Assembly: GCA_964016985.1 (NCBI GenBank)
Contig: OZ024823.1
Coordinates: 64,252,514-64,316,513 of the forward strand
Reading direction: 5' to 3'
Source: Anodontia alba
Lineage: Eukaryota; Mollusca; Bivalvia; Lucinida; Lucinidae
Length of the DNA: 64,000 nt
The notes below the pieces were generated by a model. That model ran no database searches. It worked only from the letters and a program-made list of their open reading frames with translations, and had not been told where the DNA came from. Made by a program: the position numbers and the translations under genes. Below, in pieces: positions 54,225 through 63,859 of the stretch (its first letter is position 1; the number at the start of each line of letters is the position of its first letter).

Positions 54225-54830
54225 ATGGATTTCGAAAACCCCACGTTCGACCCCGAGGACGTGGCGTATGATGATTATGACTTCCCCGACCTCCCCACCA
54301 TGGACCCACCGCTGGACGTCCAGCAACAGCTAAACACGTCCGGGGACCTTCTTCAGAACCTGCGAGATGAGTTAAGACAGGCAGAACTTGAGGCCCAGAA
54401 GGAGCGCCTGGTTGATACTTTCTACAACGAAGTGAACCGTGCCTATGGGTTGCGCCCCGAAGGCAGGATCGACTATAGCCAGTTTGGGATTGATGACGAC
54501 GGCAAAACACTCTACTGGACACCTGACGACAAAAAGATCCCTATCTCTGCGACGAGGGGAGGTTTCCGGTTTCTAGCCCTATCAACACTGGCCACAAGAT
54601 ATGGGAAAGAAGGCGCATATGCGCTTCGGAGATCACTAGGGCTCATTGGTTATAGATCGGGGATATCACGGCTTGGCAAAAAAGCTGTGGAAACACTCCA
54701 GAACGCAGAGGAAACCCTCCCGAAAAACATTGAATCCATCGAGCTGAAGGACCTCTCCGGCGCGACCAACGACGTCATTGGGACAACGGGAGATGTCGAG
54801 ACCGAGGGGTTGATGCATACTGGAGCGTCT
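54225..54830 (+). pseudogene. Polinton coiled-coil protein, probably C-terminally truncated
   Basis: It starts MDFENPTFDPEDVAYDDYDF, diverging from the capsid gene. Residues ~30-65 form a coiled coil (LQNLRDELRQAELEAQKERL). A conserved-looking core follows (RAYGLRPEGRIDYSQFGIDD; FRFLALSTLATRYG). After about 54830 the ORF (to 54935) reads low-quality Arg-rich sequence that is antisense to the convergent gene. In related elements, as I recall, this protein is roughly twice as long with C-terminal membrane helices, so the 3' half appears deleted. Confidence 0.5.
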
Positions 54831-55748
54831 TCTGATAGCGAGCGATGCTGCTGGGGATGTCGACGGGCGAGGCGATGGCGTCTTCGACGTTGGCCAGGAA
54901 CTGCTTTTGAGCGTCGAACCCCGTCCCGGCCTTGAGAATGTTCGAGCGCGTCTGGACTTGCGCTCCCAGGATAGCCCACACATACGTCCGTATACTGTCT
55001 TGAGGCGCTCCACACCTGCTTGCATGAAGCCTTCTGATTTATCGAGAATGAACATCGTCCACGCCCCTGATATGTCCCGGTTATGGCGTATGGCGTCCTT
55101 CGGGTGGAAGAAGGGGCCATCGGAGTAGTGCGCATGCCGGTAGGCGCCCAACGGCTTCTTATACGTGCTCCAAGATCCGAGGCCTTGGCACCCGTTGTCT
55201 AGCTTTTGTCTCCAGTCGGTGCTAGGTGCCACTCCGAACTCGGTGCAGAGCCGCTTGTAGGCTCTGGCATCGTAGGCGTTCTCATACCAAGAATAGGACT
55301 TGTCCCCAGGGAGGGCGACTTTTAGCTCCACAAGCAGACGCCTCGTCGTATAACAGACATGGAAGCGATACAGACCTGAGAGAAGGGGGTCTTTAGCTTG
55401 GAGATGGTCATCAGCAGAGACCCCGCAGCCAGCAGTCGCGCACCAGAGGGCGAAATTGAGCTGGCATTGCCACCAATCGAACGGAGTGGTTTTCCAGGAA
55501 TTCCAAGCCTTATTCGATGTCGTGACGGGGCTCCCGGTGAGTGGGGTATTCTGGTACTGGGCGAAGATGTCTGGGAAAGAGGCCTGAAAGTCACCAACCT
55601 CGTCATCAACCATAATCTTCTGGCTGGCCAGAGAGAGCACCTGCTTCTCTTTGAAATGGCCCCCCGCCCGATATGTTGCAGAGCTTTTGAACGAGTAGGC
55701 CCTCTTGTCCATGCTTTGGGTCACTATGTACGTCACACTCACCGACAT
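54775..55748 (-). pseudogene. Polinton conserved protein, one frameshift, probably truncated
   Basis: From MSVSVTYIVTQSMDKRAYSF the frame is open for ~260 codons, with Trp/Tyr-rich segments (NSWKTTPFDWWQCQLNFALW; LPGDKSYSWYENAYDARAYK). Near 54980 it must change frame to read WAILGAQVQTRSNILKAG and ASPVDIPSSIARYQKTLQYA. That reading ends at 54775. Continuing in the first frame gives unlikely Ser/Arg-rich sequence. The function is unknown; it probably encodes a virion or assembly protein. Its end abuts the truncated end of the plus-strand gene. Confidence 0.6.
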
Positions 55749-55753
55749 TCAAA

Positions 55754-56395
55754 ATGGGGAACTGGTCTATCTTGCTACTGCGTGTGTGTGTGCGGGGAGG
55801 GGGGGGGCGGGGTCTGGAGGTCGCTCTCTGTAAGCTCACGTATTACCACCGCTGGCTCAATATCGGCGCCGCGTTAGAGAATAATCAAGTTTCAACCGGA
55901 CGTACCACGCTGAAGATACCCGATGGGTACTACAATGCCTGCGAGCTAGATGATGTGCTCCAGCCTCTGGGCGCCGAACTTCGTTTGCACGCCCCAACCG
56001 GCCGCTTAAAGCTGTCTGCAGAGAAAAGTCTGGTCTTAAATCGCCGGCTAGACGACCTCCTTGGGTTTTCTCGAGACACATTCGAGCCCTTCAAGACATA
56101 CACCGCAGACGAGCCACACCGGCTTGCTGTCTACAGGGAGATCTGCGTTCACCTCGCAGAGATAAGCACCACGGAGAACCTCCATAACGGTGCCCCCTCT
56201 ACTCTGCTTAGATCCGTCCCCGTCAAGAACGAAAGGTGTGGGGGTGGTTGGACAGAGACATTCCCCGGCTTGCAGTACAAACGGCTGGCATCGGGGACTG
56301 TTTCTCAGCTAACGCTCGCAATATTAGACACGAGTGGCAGAAAGCTATGCTTCGACCACGTGAGCGCAACACTACATATAATAAGAAATGTCTGA
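55754..56395 (+). CDS. Polinton beta-rich protein, possible minor capsid/penton component
   Basis: After an implausible Gly-rich start across a poly-G tract (55795-55810, probable indel), the sequence becomes well-formed from CKLTYYHRWLNIG. It includes TGRTTLKIPDGYYNACEL, LRLHAPTGRLKLSA, LLGFSRDTFEPFKTYTADEP and ERCGGGWTETFPGLQYKRL. This LGF/late-beta pattern occurs in a conserved Polinton protein. A jelly-roll minor capsid role is my inference. The stop overlaps the next start by 8 bp. Confidence 0.5.
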   Translation: MGNWSILLLRVCVRGGGGRGLEVALCKLTYYHRWLNIGAALENNQVSTGRTTLKIPDGYYNACELDDVLQPLGAELRLHAPTGRLKLSAEKSLVLNRRLDDLLGFSRDTFEPFKTYTADEPHRLAVYREICVHLAEISTTENLHNGAPSTLLRSVPVKNERCGGGWTETFPGLQYKRLASGTVSQLTLAILDTSGRKLCFDHVSATLHIIRNV

Positions 56396-57233
56396 CGCGG
56401 GTGGCCCTGGGAGCGCCAGAAAATGCCCCGGGCTGGCTTTGGCTGATCTGGGGGATACCGAAGGATTCGAGAAGGATGGGGAGGAGGGACAGCTGTATGG
56501 CCTCCAGCTGTCCGACGGGGTGTACAAACGAAAAAAGGTCGTCACCCAAGAGGGAGGTGGGGCGCAGAAGCTCGGAGGGTTGAGCGATGTGGATCTTTCA
56601 TATGCCGCCACCAGGCAGCTTCACACGCTGGCGTTTACTGGGAGCAGGTGGGTCGCCTTTGCAGACCCCGTTCAAGAAACGGGCTGGCTTGTGGACGTCA
56701 AAGTTTCGGCTCCTTACGTGGTGACGGCCCAGCAGCACAAGATTCGGAAAGTGATAAATGCCGGTACCCGGCTGTGTTCCTACGTCCCCGGGACCAAGAA
56801 CGTGGTCGTTTCCGAGCGCTATACCCTGAAGACGAGCAATAGCCGGCCAGGCGTTCTCAAAATGGTTTCTGAGTTCGCCCCGGCTGGGATCATCGGCGTG
56901 GGATTGCCCATTCCACGATCCTTCTCGAGCTTGTCCTGGGAGATCGGCCCGACGACTTTGTTGATGTCTTACCCGGGTTCACGCTCGTGGACCCAAGCGC
57001 ACGAGGGTAGAGAGGTGGGAGCCTATATCAGTGTACAGGAGCCTCCTCAAGTGCGTTTTACACTTGTGGGGATCGGGTATCAGGCGGATTATAGCTTACT
57101 CGATATAAGCAAAATCCATGTCGGTCCAGCTGTCGAGCTCAAAAGGCTGCGATTTACGCCCCTTGATCTCTCGTCAGATCAAAGCTCCGTGGCGTTAGGT
57201 CATTTGAACCAGTCCGACGGCGGTGATAGTTAA
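56388..57233 (+). CDS. Polinton protein, 281 aa, unknown
   Basis: It starts MSDAGGPGSARKCPGLALAD and overlaps the preceding gene by 8 bp, so it is probably co-expressed. The middle is beta-rich (SRWVAFADPVQETGWLVDVK; PYVVTAQQHKIRKVINAG). No membrane segment or catalytic motif was recognised. Possibly structural. The quality of the sequence after about residue 170 hints at compensated indels. Confidence 0.55.
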   Translation: MSDAGGPGSARKCPGLALADLGDTEGFEKDGEEGQLYGLQLSDGVYKRKKVVTQEGGGAQKLGGLSDVDLSYAATRQLHTLAFTGSRWVAFADPVQETGWLVDVKVSAPYVVTAQQHKIRKVINAGTRLCSYVPGTKNVVVSERYTLKTSNSRPGVLKMVSEFAPAGIIGVGLPIPRSFSSLSWEIGPTTLLMSYPGSRSWTQAHEGREVGAYISVQEPPQVRFTLVGIGYQADYSLLDISKIHVGPAVELKRLRFTPLDLSSDQSSVALGHLNQSDGGDS

Positions 57234-57238
57234 GCACG

Positions 57239-57851
57239 ATGGGACTGTACCCACCACTTGAGACGACTGGAGACAATCACCGACCAGCACGTGGCCGAGG
57301 TCAGATCCCGCCTCGAAAAGGAACGGGACTTCAGAGCCTCGCTCTACAAAAAATACCGGCGGGGGGTCAATGTCGTGGACGGACTCGACACCGCGCTTTC
57401 AGTTGCCAGCGTGGGCCTGGCCGCTTCTGGCGTTGGACTCTGGTCAACAATCATCGCGGTGCCTGTTGCCGTTGGCTTACAGGCTGGAGCGATTGTGTGT
57501 GGGTTGCTGGGAGCCGGCGGAAAATTCATTGGTCGGAGGCTTGGAGTCAAAGCTAGGAAACATGACCAGATCCGTGTCTTAGCTGAGTCGAAGCTAAACA
57601 CAATCGCAGACCGCATTTCGACCGCGCTGACCGACGATAAGATCTCCGAGGAGGAGTTTCGCCTGATTCTCTCTGAGGTCGACAAGTACGACCAGATGAA
57701 GGCTGAGATTCGTCGTGGGCGTCAGAATCAGGGCGGCCTGTCCGAGATCGAAAAAAAGCAGCTGTTGCACCTCATGAGAGACGAGGCGATGCTAACAGCC
57801 CGCACTAAGCTCTTGGAAAAGCTCAACAAAGCTGGTACCACCTCTCGATAA
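57239..57851 (+). CDS. Polinton membrane protein, ~200 aa, with a start-proximal frameshift
   Basis: The likely start ATG (57239, MGLYPP) is one base out of frame with the main ORF, which is open from 57258 (LRRLETITDQHVAEV). Domains in order: a charged helix (LEKERDFRASLYKKYRRG), two close hydrophobic helices (LSVASVGLAASGVG; IIAVPVAVGLQAGAIVCGLLG), then a long helical tail (HDQIRVLAESKLNTIADR; EEEFRLILSEVDKY). The layout recurs in Polintons of bivalves and cnidarians. The function is unknown; possibly membrane remodelling or entry. Confidence 0.6.
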
Positions 57852-57869
57852 ATATTTCTTGTTCGCGAG

Positions 57870-57893
57870 CTTAAAAAAAAAAAAAAAAAAAAA
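57870..57893. repeat. Poly-A tract
   Basis: A run of about 24 A soon after the last stop codon; possible retro-derived or polymerase-slippage tract. Confidence 0.8.
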
Positions 57894-57956
57894 AGAGCGC
57901 AGGCTGGTCCAACCCGCCTTTGAGCAGCTGACCCTGCGGGTGCATTAAAAAAAAAG

Positions 57957-58105
57957 GCCGTCGCCGGGATTCGATCTCACGCACAAAAATTCAGCTAAAG
58001 CCCCCCGAGGTCCTGGTCATTTTTTTCGTTTTTAAATCTTATCTCTGGGGGGGGGGAGCTTTTTCTTGACCAGGACCTCTCATACTTCCAATGCTCGACC
58101 ACTCC
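57957..58105 (-). tRNA. tRNA-like sequence, probably a pseudogene or tRNA-derived
   Basis: On the minus strand, an A-box-like TGGTCGAGCATTGG is followed by a 13-bp stem (GAGGTCCTGGTCA pairing with TGACCAGGACCTC). A B-box-like GAGATCGAATCCC comes next, then CGGCGACGGCC and a T run that could terminate polymerase III. The stem encloses a 47-base loop with a G/C run, far larger than an anticodon loop unless it holds an intron. The acceptor ends do not pair well. It is either a decayed tRNA or another small structured RNA. Confidence 0.35.
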
Positions 58106-58109
58106 TGCC

Positions 58110-58645
58110 TTCAGTACCTAACTATGATTGGGGCGTAAGTCGTTAGAGGCTTACTAGAAGTGCCGGCAAGGGATGGGTATGGGTCGTAGCGCTACGTTTA
58201 AACCTGTACAGTGCCCCGTAGGGCGATTAATATCTGTAAATTTAACATATAAAAGCTTTGAGTGTTGTTGTGCAATAACCGAAGCGGAAAACCAGGGTAT
58301 TCAATAGAAATTCTATGCTGAAGCAGGAAACCAGCGGTATTCAATAGAGAATCGATACAGGTAATCCTTTACACACATTTTATAAGAACCCTTACCATGC
58401 ATGGGCAGATTCAGCAGATGTCGGTCCACGGTACTTTAAACCCCGGGAGTTGGGTAGAATTCTTTACACCCACATCCCAGTCCTGGGGTGAACCACCTGT
58501 CTGTGTCAAATCCTGTTTTTCTGAGAAAAATATATCAATATGTCATCTGCTGAAATTTTTACTCAGAGCGTTAAAATATTCATTCAGGGATGAATTTGTA
58601 AATACCTCAAGTTGATGTGCACCAGATAAATCGGATAGTTTTTTC
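58110..58645. other. Polinton non-coding stretch
   Basis: AAACCAGxGGTATTCAATAGA occurs twice (about 58288 and 58329). A short ORF at 58397-58615 shows no coding character. It probably contains the promoter of the following gene. Confidence 0.45.
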
Positions 58646-58678
58646 GTGTTAGAGAGACAAATACAGAACAAACATGGC

Positions 58679-59187
58679 ATGAGTGAAATTATTACCTGTT
58701 ACGTTGACTCTCGTCTGGGAGGGAGTGGATATCTGGATCTTATAATGTGCAAGGACCATTCTCCAGCCGACAGGGACATTTTCGAAGGTATCTCGAGGAT
58801 CTGTGCTCAACTAGAAAGTGATGTCCGGTTCTCTGACACTTTGGAATATTTTAGAAAGTTTGGCGTCAGCAGAGACGCGTTTCAGGTTGTTTTGGACCAG
58901 CTGTTGATTGGAGAATTAAACTGGGCACGCGTCCTCTCCATTGTGGCTCTTTCTGGAAGTTTAGCGGTCCAGTGTGCAGAAAAGGGGGAAGAAAAAAAGA
59001 TATACCTTATCCAAGACTGGGCTGCATCGTTTGCTGAAGTGAAGCTGGCTCCTTGGATCGAGAATACCTCCACCCCCAGGAATCACACGACAGTCACTGG
59101 GAAAGGAACAAACTTCTTGCTGCGGGGGCTTGTGCTGCGGTTGGCGTCATCATTATAGGTCTCTTTGCCTCGGTGAACCAGGCGTGA
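58679..59187 (+). pseudogene. Bcl-2 family protein carried by the Polinton, frameshifted near the C-terminus
   Basis: I prefer the start MSEIITCYVDSRLG at 58679; an in-frame ATG lies at 58646. A BH3-like helix (ICAQLESDVRFSD) is followed by FQVVLDQLLIGELNWARVLS and IVALSGSLAVQC. Together these align with the BH1 helix region of Bcl-2 proteins (consensus ...xxNWGRxxxxFxxGGxLxxxx). WIEN near residue 130 sits where BH2 is expected, but the Gly-Gly-Trp that normally follows is not seen. Near 59119 the frame changes by an indel. The next frame encodes a hydrophobic anchor ending at TGA 59185-59187, as in membrane-anchored Bcl-2 proteins. Viral Bcl-2 homologues block host apoptosis; that role is inferred here. 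It ends 24 bp from the right TIR. Confidence 0.72.
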
Positions 59188-59211
59188 CATAGGTAAGTGC
59201 CTCCCTTTTTT

Positions 59212-59710
59212 GCGTTCAGAGCCCCGGGACGGCGAGGGCGGGGGCCGTCCCCAGGGGCGCAGGCTGGCCGACCCTACCAGCTCCGCTGGTGCTCGGGCGG
59301 TTCTCAAGCGGCCGTCCCGTCAGAACCCCTGGGCCGGCGAGGGCGGGGGCCGTCCCCAGGGGCACTGGCTCTCACTATGCTCACTTGGGGGCCTCAGGAA
59401 GAGCCAAAGCGCGCCCGAGCTCTGCGAGGAAGTCGTCTCGATGTACATACAGAGTTGCCAATTGTTTGTGTACAGCGAAGTCGTCTCGACGTACATACAG
59501 AATTGCCAATTGTTTGTGTACAGCGAAGTCGTCTCGACGTACATACAGAATTGCCAATTGTTTGTGTACGTGGGAGCCTCCGCAGTTGGTTTGGTGGCTT
59601 CTAGAGGGAGGTCGGAACGGGGGGGGGGGGGGGGGGGGGGGGCTGGGGGCGTCCACGGTTGATGGGGCGGCTCCTAAGGGAAGTGGCCCAGAACTCCTAG
59701 TCTTTATACT
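59212..59710. repeat. Polinton right terminal inverted repeat, 499 bp
   Basis: It is the reverse complement of 44443-44923 and slightly longer because of a G tract at about 59620-59642. It contains the three inverted 48-bp units. ORFs across it are artefacts. Confidence 0.92.
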
Positions 59711-60199
59711 TCTCCCTGATGAACAAATAAAACTCAGAAAACCAGGTGGACATTAATGTTACAGTACTATTTCTTCTCGACTTCTTGACTAAAAGTATGT
59801 AAGACAGGGCAAGGCAGTTGCCTTCAATCAAAGAGGTCCATCAAATTTCTATTGACTTGGATAATTTCGACCACCACTACTGTGACGTCATCACGCACAA
59901 TTATTATTATTATTATTATTATTATTTAAAACAAATTTTACAATGAGCGAAGAGACCGTATATTAAGCGTTTCGCCAAGAAACAAGTCACCATATATTTG
60001 GCATAATACTCAGATCCCCATACATATTAATGTATGACTTGCACACTCATTTTTTTTAAAGAAACAAAATCCACACCAATGCCAAGCGCCTACAGAGCAC
60101 CTCCTGTAAAACCTATTTTGTTTCAAGCAATAAACTGCATTTATGCATATTGGATCAGATAAATGAATAAATTACCTTAAAATTTTGCCTCTATATGCT
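59711..60199. other. Host flank of the Polinton with an ATT microsatellite
   Basis: AT-rich non-coding DNA with an (ATT)n run at 59899-59925. No gene is seen. Confidence 0.6.
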
Positions 60200-60209
60200 G
60201 GTTTCATAC

Positions 60210-60665
60210 GAGGGTCCTGCAAAAAGTTTTGTCACTGGGTTCGGATTACTTCAGTGCTACGTTTTATTAAACATATTTTTATTACAAACCTTCAAGGTAT
60301 TCCCCCTTTACTGAAACACATTTTTGTAACCTTTTTACCTAGTCGCGAAAAGCAGATAAATAGTCTTCTTTTGGTATCTGTTGGAGACACTGATAAACAG
60401 CGCTGCCAAGAGAACTTCTAGATGTAAACTTATTTCCAGAAAGCATTTTCTTTAGCCTTGGAAATAAAAAGAAGTCACAGGGACTCAGGTCAGGTGAATA
60501 AGGTGATTGGTTTAAAACTTTCACCTTTTCAGAAGCAAAAAAAGACTTAACAACCTCACACTTATGAGAGGAGGCGTTGTCACGTAAAAGGTGGACTCCT
60601 GACCATCCTTTGCTTGGGTCGTTTCTTATTGTAACACGTAAATTTGTCAGTGTAAATGACTGCAT
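60210..60665 (-). pseudogene. mariner transposase, 3' fragment
   Basis: The minus-strand segment shows HLLRDNASSHKCEVVKSFF (second Asp) and SPYSPDLSPCDFFLFPRLK (third Asp), the D,D34D C-terminal half. A TAG replaces a codon near 60332 before the final conserved GEYLEGL end at about 60284. GGGTCCTGCAAAAAGTTTTG near 60212 may be the terminal inverted repeat. The 5' half is missing where Penelope-like sequence begins at about 60690. It is a different lineage from the mariner at 19248. Confidence 0.85.
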
Positions 60666-61252
60666 CTATTTCAATTTGAAATAATAGAAAGGAAGGCAAT
60701 GATCAGGAATCGATACAATTATCCCACACCTCCCATCAGAGACATGAAAGGGAAAGAAACACAAACACGAAATACCTGGACCCTAATGGAAACATCACTA
60801 GCAGAAAGCCAAACGGACAGTTACTTTCCCACAAAGTGGCCAAATGGCTATCCAAAACAAAAAGATGTAAGCGACACACACATTCAAAGACGAACTATAA
60901 CAAAAATAAACCATGACAGAAGAACCGCCTTGGAACGGTCTGTGAAAAGTATTTCACTAGGGGGCTTAAATCGATTTTACATGGCCACAATCCTCGCCCT
61001 TACTTCTGCCGCAGTTTAGACACATAATTTGTTCAGTCCGCATGAAGGCTTCCTAACTCATCAGTGCTACATCTCCGAGAACACAAAAATCAACTAATTA
61101 CAGAGATGAAACAACGATGAGGACTCGACAGCACAAACCAACTGAAATGCTACAGGAAAAGAAAACCAACAGTAAGACTCCGGTGGGCCCGACCAAAGAT
61201 AGAGCATCAAGTACCAACAAACATTACCCAAAATTAAATTTCAAGTAAGCCT

Positions 61253-63804
61253 TTACGCTGGAACTATCATAGAATCTGAGGCCTTACCCGCTGGCGTGCA
61301 ATTAAAGAGGGAAGCAAAGTTATTAATCGTGATTGGGTTAACAACCATGCATACTGTCTGTCGTATAACATTTATGTTGTACCCAATCTTTTTATATCGA
61401 AGAATGATTTTACGAAATTGGGTACTGAAGTCATTGCAAGCATATATTTTTTTTAAATTTATATACTAAGTCACCATAAAATTCGGGTTCCGATAGGCCT
61501 TGCTGCAGAAGAGATTTAAGTCCAACATTGAATTTAGAAAGTAAATCGGAATGACGTCTATAAAACTTAGAAAAGGCTTTACATAGTTTATGATACCGAT
61601 AACCCTGATTAAGAAGTTTAGCAGTTAGCAATTTATTACGAGTGTTGAAGTCAGTTACCTGACTAGACACTCTGGCAAATCGAATTAATTGTGAAATATA
61701 AACACCGTAGGATGTCGCACGAGGAACATCACCATCCAAGAAAGGAAAATTTACAATCTCAAAATCAAAATCATCGCGTTTATCATAAATTTTGCAGGAA
61801 ACAAACCTATCTACAATAGATAAATGTAAATCCAAAAACGCGGCTTCGGTATCAGAAGAATTAGCTTTATTTAACTGAAGTTCTGGGGGGTAAATTTGAC
61901 TGATTAAACCGTCGAAGTAGGTATTGTCAATATTCAATAAATCATCCAAATATCTTGAAGTCGAGCTAAAAGCTTCAATGATTTCAGATTGGTTTTCAAC
62001 GGAAAGGGACATCATGAAGTCTCTTTCATAACAAAACTAGAACAAATCAGCCACAAGGGGTGCGCAATTCGTACCCATCGGAATACCCACAATTTGTCTA
62101 AATAACTTAGTACCAAATCTTATATAAATATTGTCAAGTAGAAAGGTGAGAGCTTCACACACTTTCTGACATGTCCATAATGTGTAATTTTTATGCACTT
62201 CAGAAGTGAAAAAAGCATTTCTTACATTACATGCAAGGTAGAGGGAATCTTCTCTATGAAATGTCCATTCAATTAAATCATTTAGTTTTTCTTTTATAAG
62301 ATTATGAGGGAGTGTAGTGTAAAGCGTGGAGAAATCATAAGTAGACAGACTATAAGCACGAAATTGTCTGGATTTCAATTTATTTAAAACCTCATTCGAA
62401 TTTTTTATAGACCAAAAGAGATTTCTCCCTGATCTTTCGAAAACTTTGTCACAATATTTAATTGCATGTTTTTTGATGGCAGTAAGACATGAAGTTAATA
62501 ATTTAGAAAGTTCAGTGGTGGTACAAGAGCTTTAATTTGCAATAAACCGTGCTTTGTAAGGTATTTTATGAAGTTTAGGTAACCAATATAATGTAGGAAG
62601 CTTGTCTTGGCCTTCAGTAACATCTACAGCAAACTTGGTGGCTGAATAACAGATATGGTCATTAACTACAGACCTCTCTTCAGCCAAAGGTTGTAGTTCA
62701 TAGGCCTTAGTATCACCAAGCTCTTGCTGAAGAGTGTTTCCATAGTGGAGCCGTCAAACAACGACAACATTGTTAGCGGCCTTGTCTGCCAGAGTCAAAA
62801 CATACTTCTTATGAAATTCTTGAATACCTAGTTTAAGGTGACGTAAAGATGTCTTCGGTTTAGGAGGTAATAAGTTAGTATTTTTAGAATAGAAAGAAAT
62901 GCGTTTGTTCACTAGTTTCAAAATGCTAAGTTTCCATTCTTTTAGGGCTTTATGCTCAACATACTCTCGCTTACACCATCGATTACCGAATTCATTCAAG
63001 GCAGCAGCGATTTCTTCCCTACATTTATTGAAATCAATATTAGAAGGAAATCGGTATTTCGGTCCTTTAGAAATAATATTTCGTATCCTAGAATCAGGAA
63101 TAATTTTTAAATTGCCAGTAATAATATGACCAGCAGTAGGATAGCAATACACTGAGTCTTTACAATCTCAGGTATCAGGAGTGCTAGTATCAATATCAAG
63201 ACCTGAAACAAGTTTATAAAAATTAAAAATGATAGATCTTATCGGTTTGTTATATTTATAGCAAATTATAGGTGTTTCAGAATTTTGAAAGTAAGTAGGA
63301 ATGGATGAGATCACCGAAATGTCCCGGAAGATACTAGGCAAATCTATAAAAATTTATACCTCTATTAATGAAAGATACCTTGATGTAATGACGTTTGTGA
63401 TTAATTTCAGAATCGATGTAAGGACGAAGAGCTTGTTGAATATAACATCTAGTTAGAAGAGCTGCATCATACAGCTGATTAGATCTATCGTAGAATTTAT
63501 TCGCCTCGATGTCCAAAATGCGTGATGCAGAAATGGTTAATGAACTTAGAAATGCAAGCATTGAGTGGCATCCGTGATTCAATAATATTATAGACAGTCA
63601 CTTCAGCCTAGTATTGTTTCTTTTAAACGCGCGCAATTTACGTTTATAGTTGCCGTTTTTCCTAGTGCCGTGAGATCTCGTTTTACGTTTTCGACATTCC
63701 AGTAGCAAGAAAATATCAAAATCTGGCAATATAGAAATATTACCCTCATGATAAATGTTGTCATTAAAGCCCAATGGAAAGCTGTCTGTAATGATTTGAT
63801 CCAT
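61253..63804 (-). pseudogene. Penelope-like reverse transcriptase, several frame changes
   Basis: Open pieces in order are 63804-63598, 63582-63334, 63152-62754, 62378-62037 and 62015-61431. The RT core shows YDFSTLYTTLPHNLIKEKL (motif A region), IVGIPMGTNCAPLVADLF (fingers/palm) and SRYLDDLLNI (catalytic YLDD). The last piece leaves frame in an eight-A run (about 61446-61453). In the next frame it continues to the conserved end FASLFNCTPAGKASDSM, stopping at 61253. The piece matching NFLPLADKAANNVVVV (LTLADKAANNVVVV at 62754) is also typical. The protein would carry out target-primed reverse transcription. Confidence 0.78.
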
Positions 63805-63859
63805 TTTAATTCAGTTTCGTGTCGTTTGATAATTTTAAATCTAGCTGTAGAATTTACAT

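Larger units (their letters stand above)
44443..59710. mobile_element. Maverick/Polinton (adintovirus-like) element, 15.3 kb
   Basis: Long terminal inverted repeats (44443-44923 and 59212-59710) start AGTATAAAGACTAGGAG at both ends; Polintons typically begin with AG. Inside are protein-primed DNA polymerase B, a DDE integrase, a packaging ATPase, a probable capsid gene, small membrane proteins and a Bcl-2-like gene. Genes are close-packed on both strands in virus-like fashion. The G+C content is clearly higher than in the flanking host DNA. The flanks CTAAGT and TCTCCC do not match, so no 6-bp target duplication is visible. Many single-base frame changes mean this copy is inactive or error-laden. 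Confidence 0.95.

Noticed and set aside
53644..54333. 229-codon plus-strand ORF over the capsid gene
   Set aside because: It is antisense to the better supported capsid ORF; composition is that of a shadow frame.
58397..58615. 72-codon plus-strand ORF before the Bcl-2-like gene
   Set aside because: No domain, repeats part of the surrounding sequence and shows no coding bias; kept as non-coding.
44437..59716. 6-bp target-site duplication of the Polinton
   Set aside because: The bases outside the TIRs (CTAAGT and TCTCCC) do not match, so no duplication is claimed.
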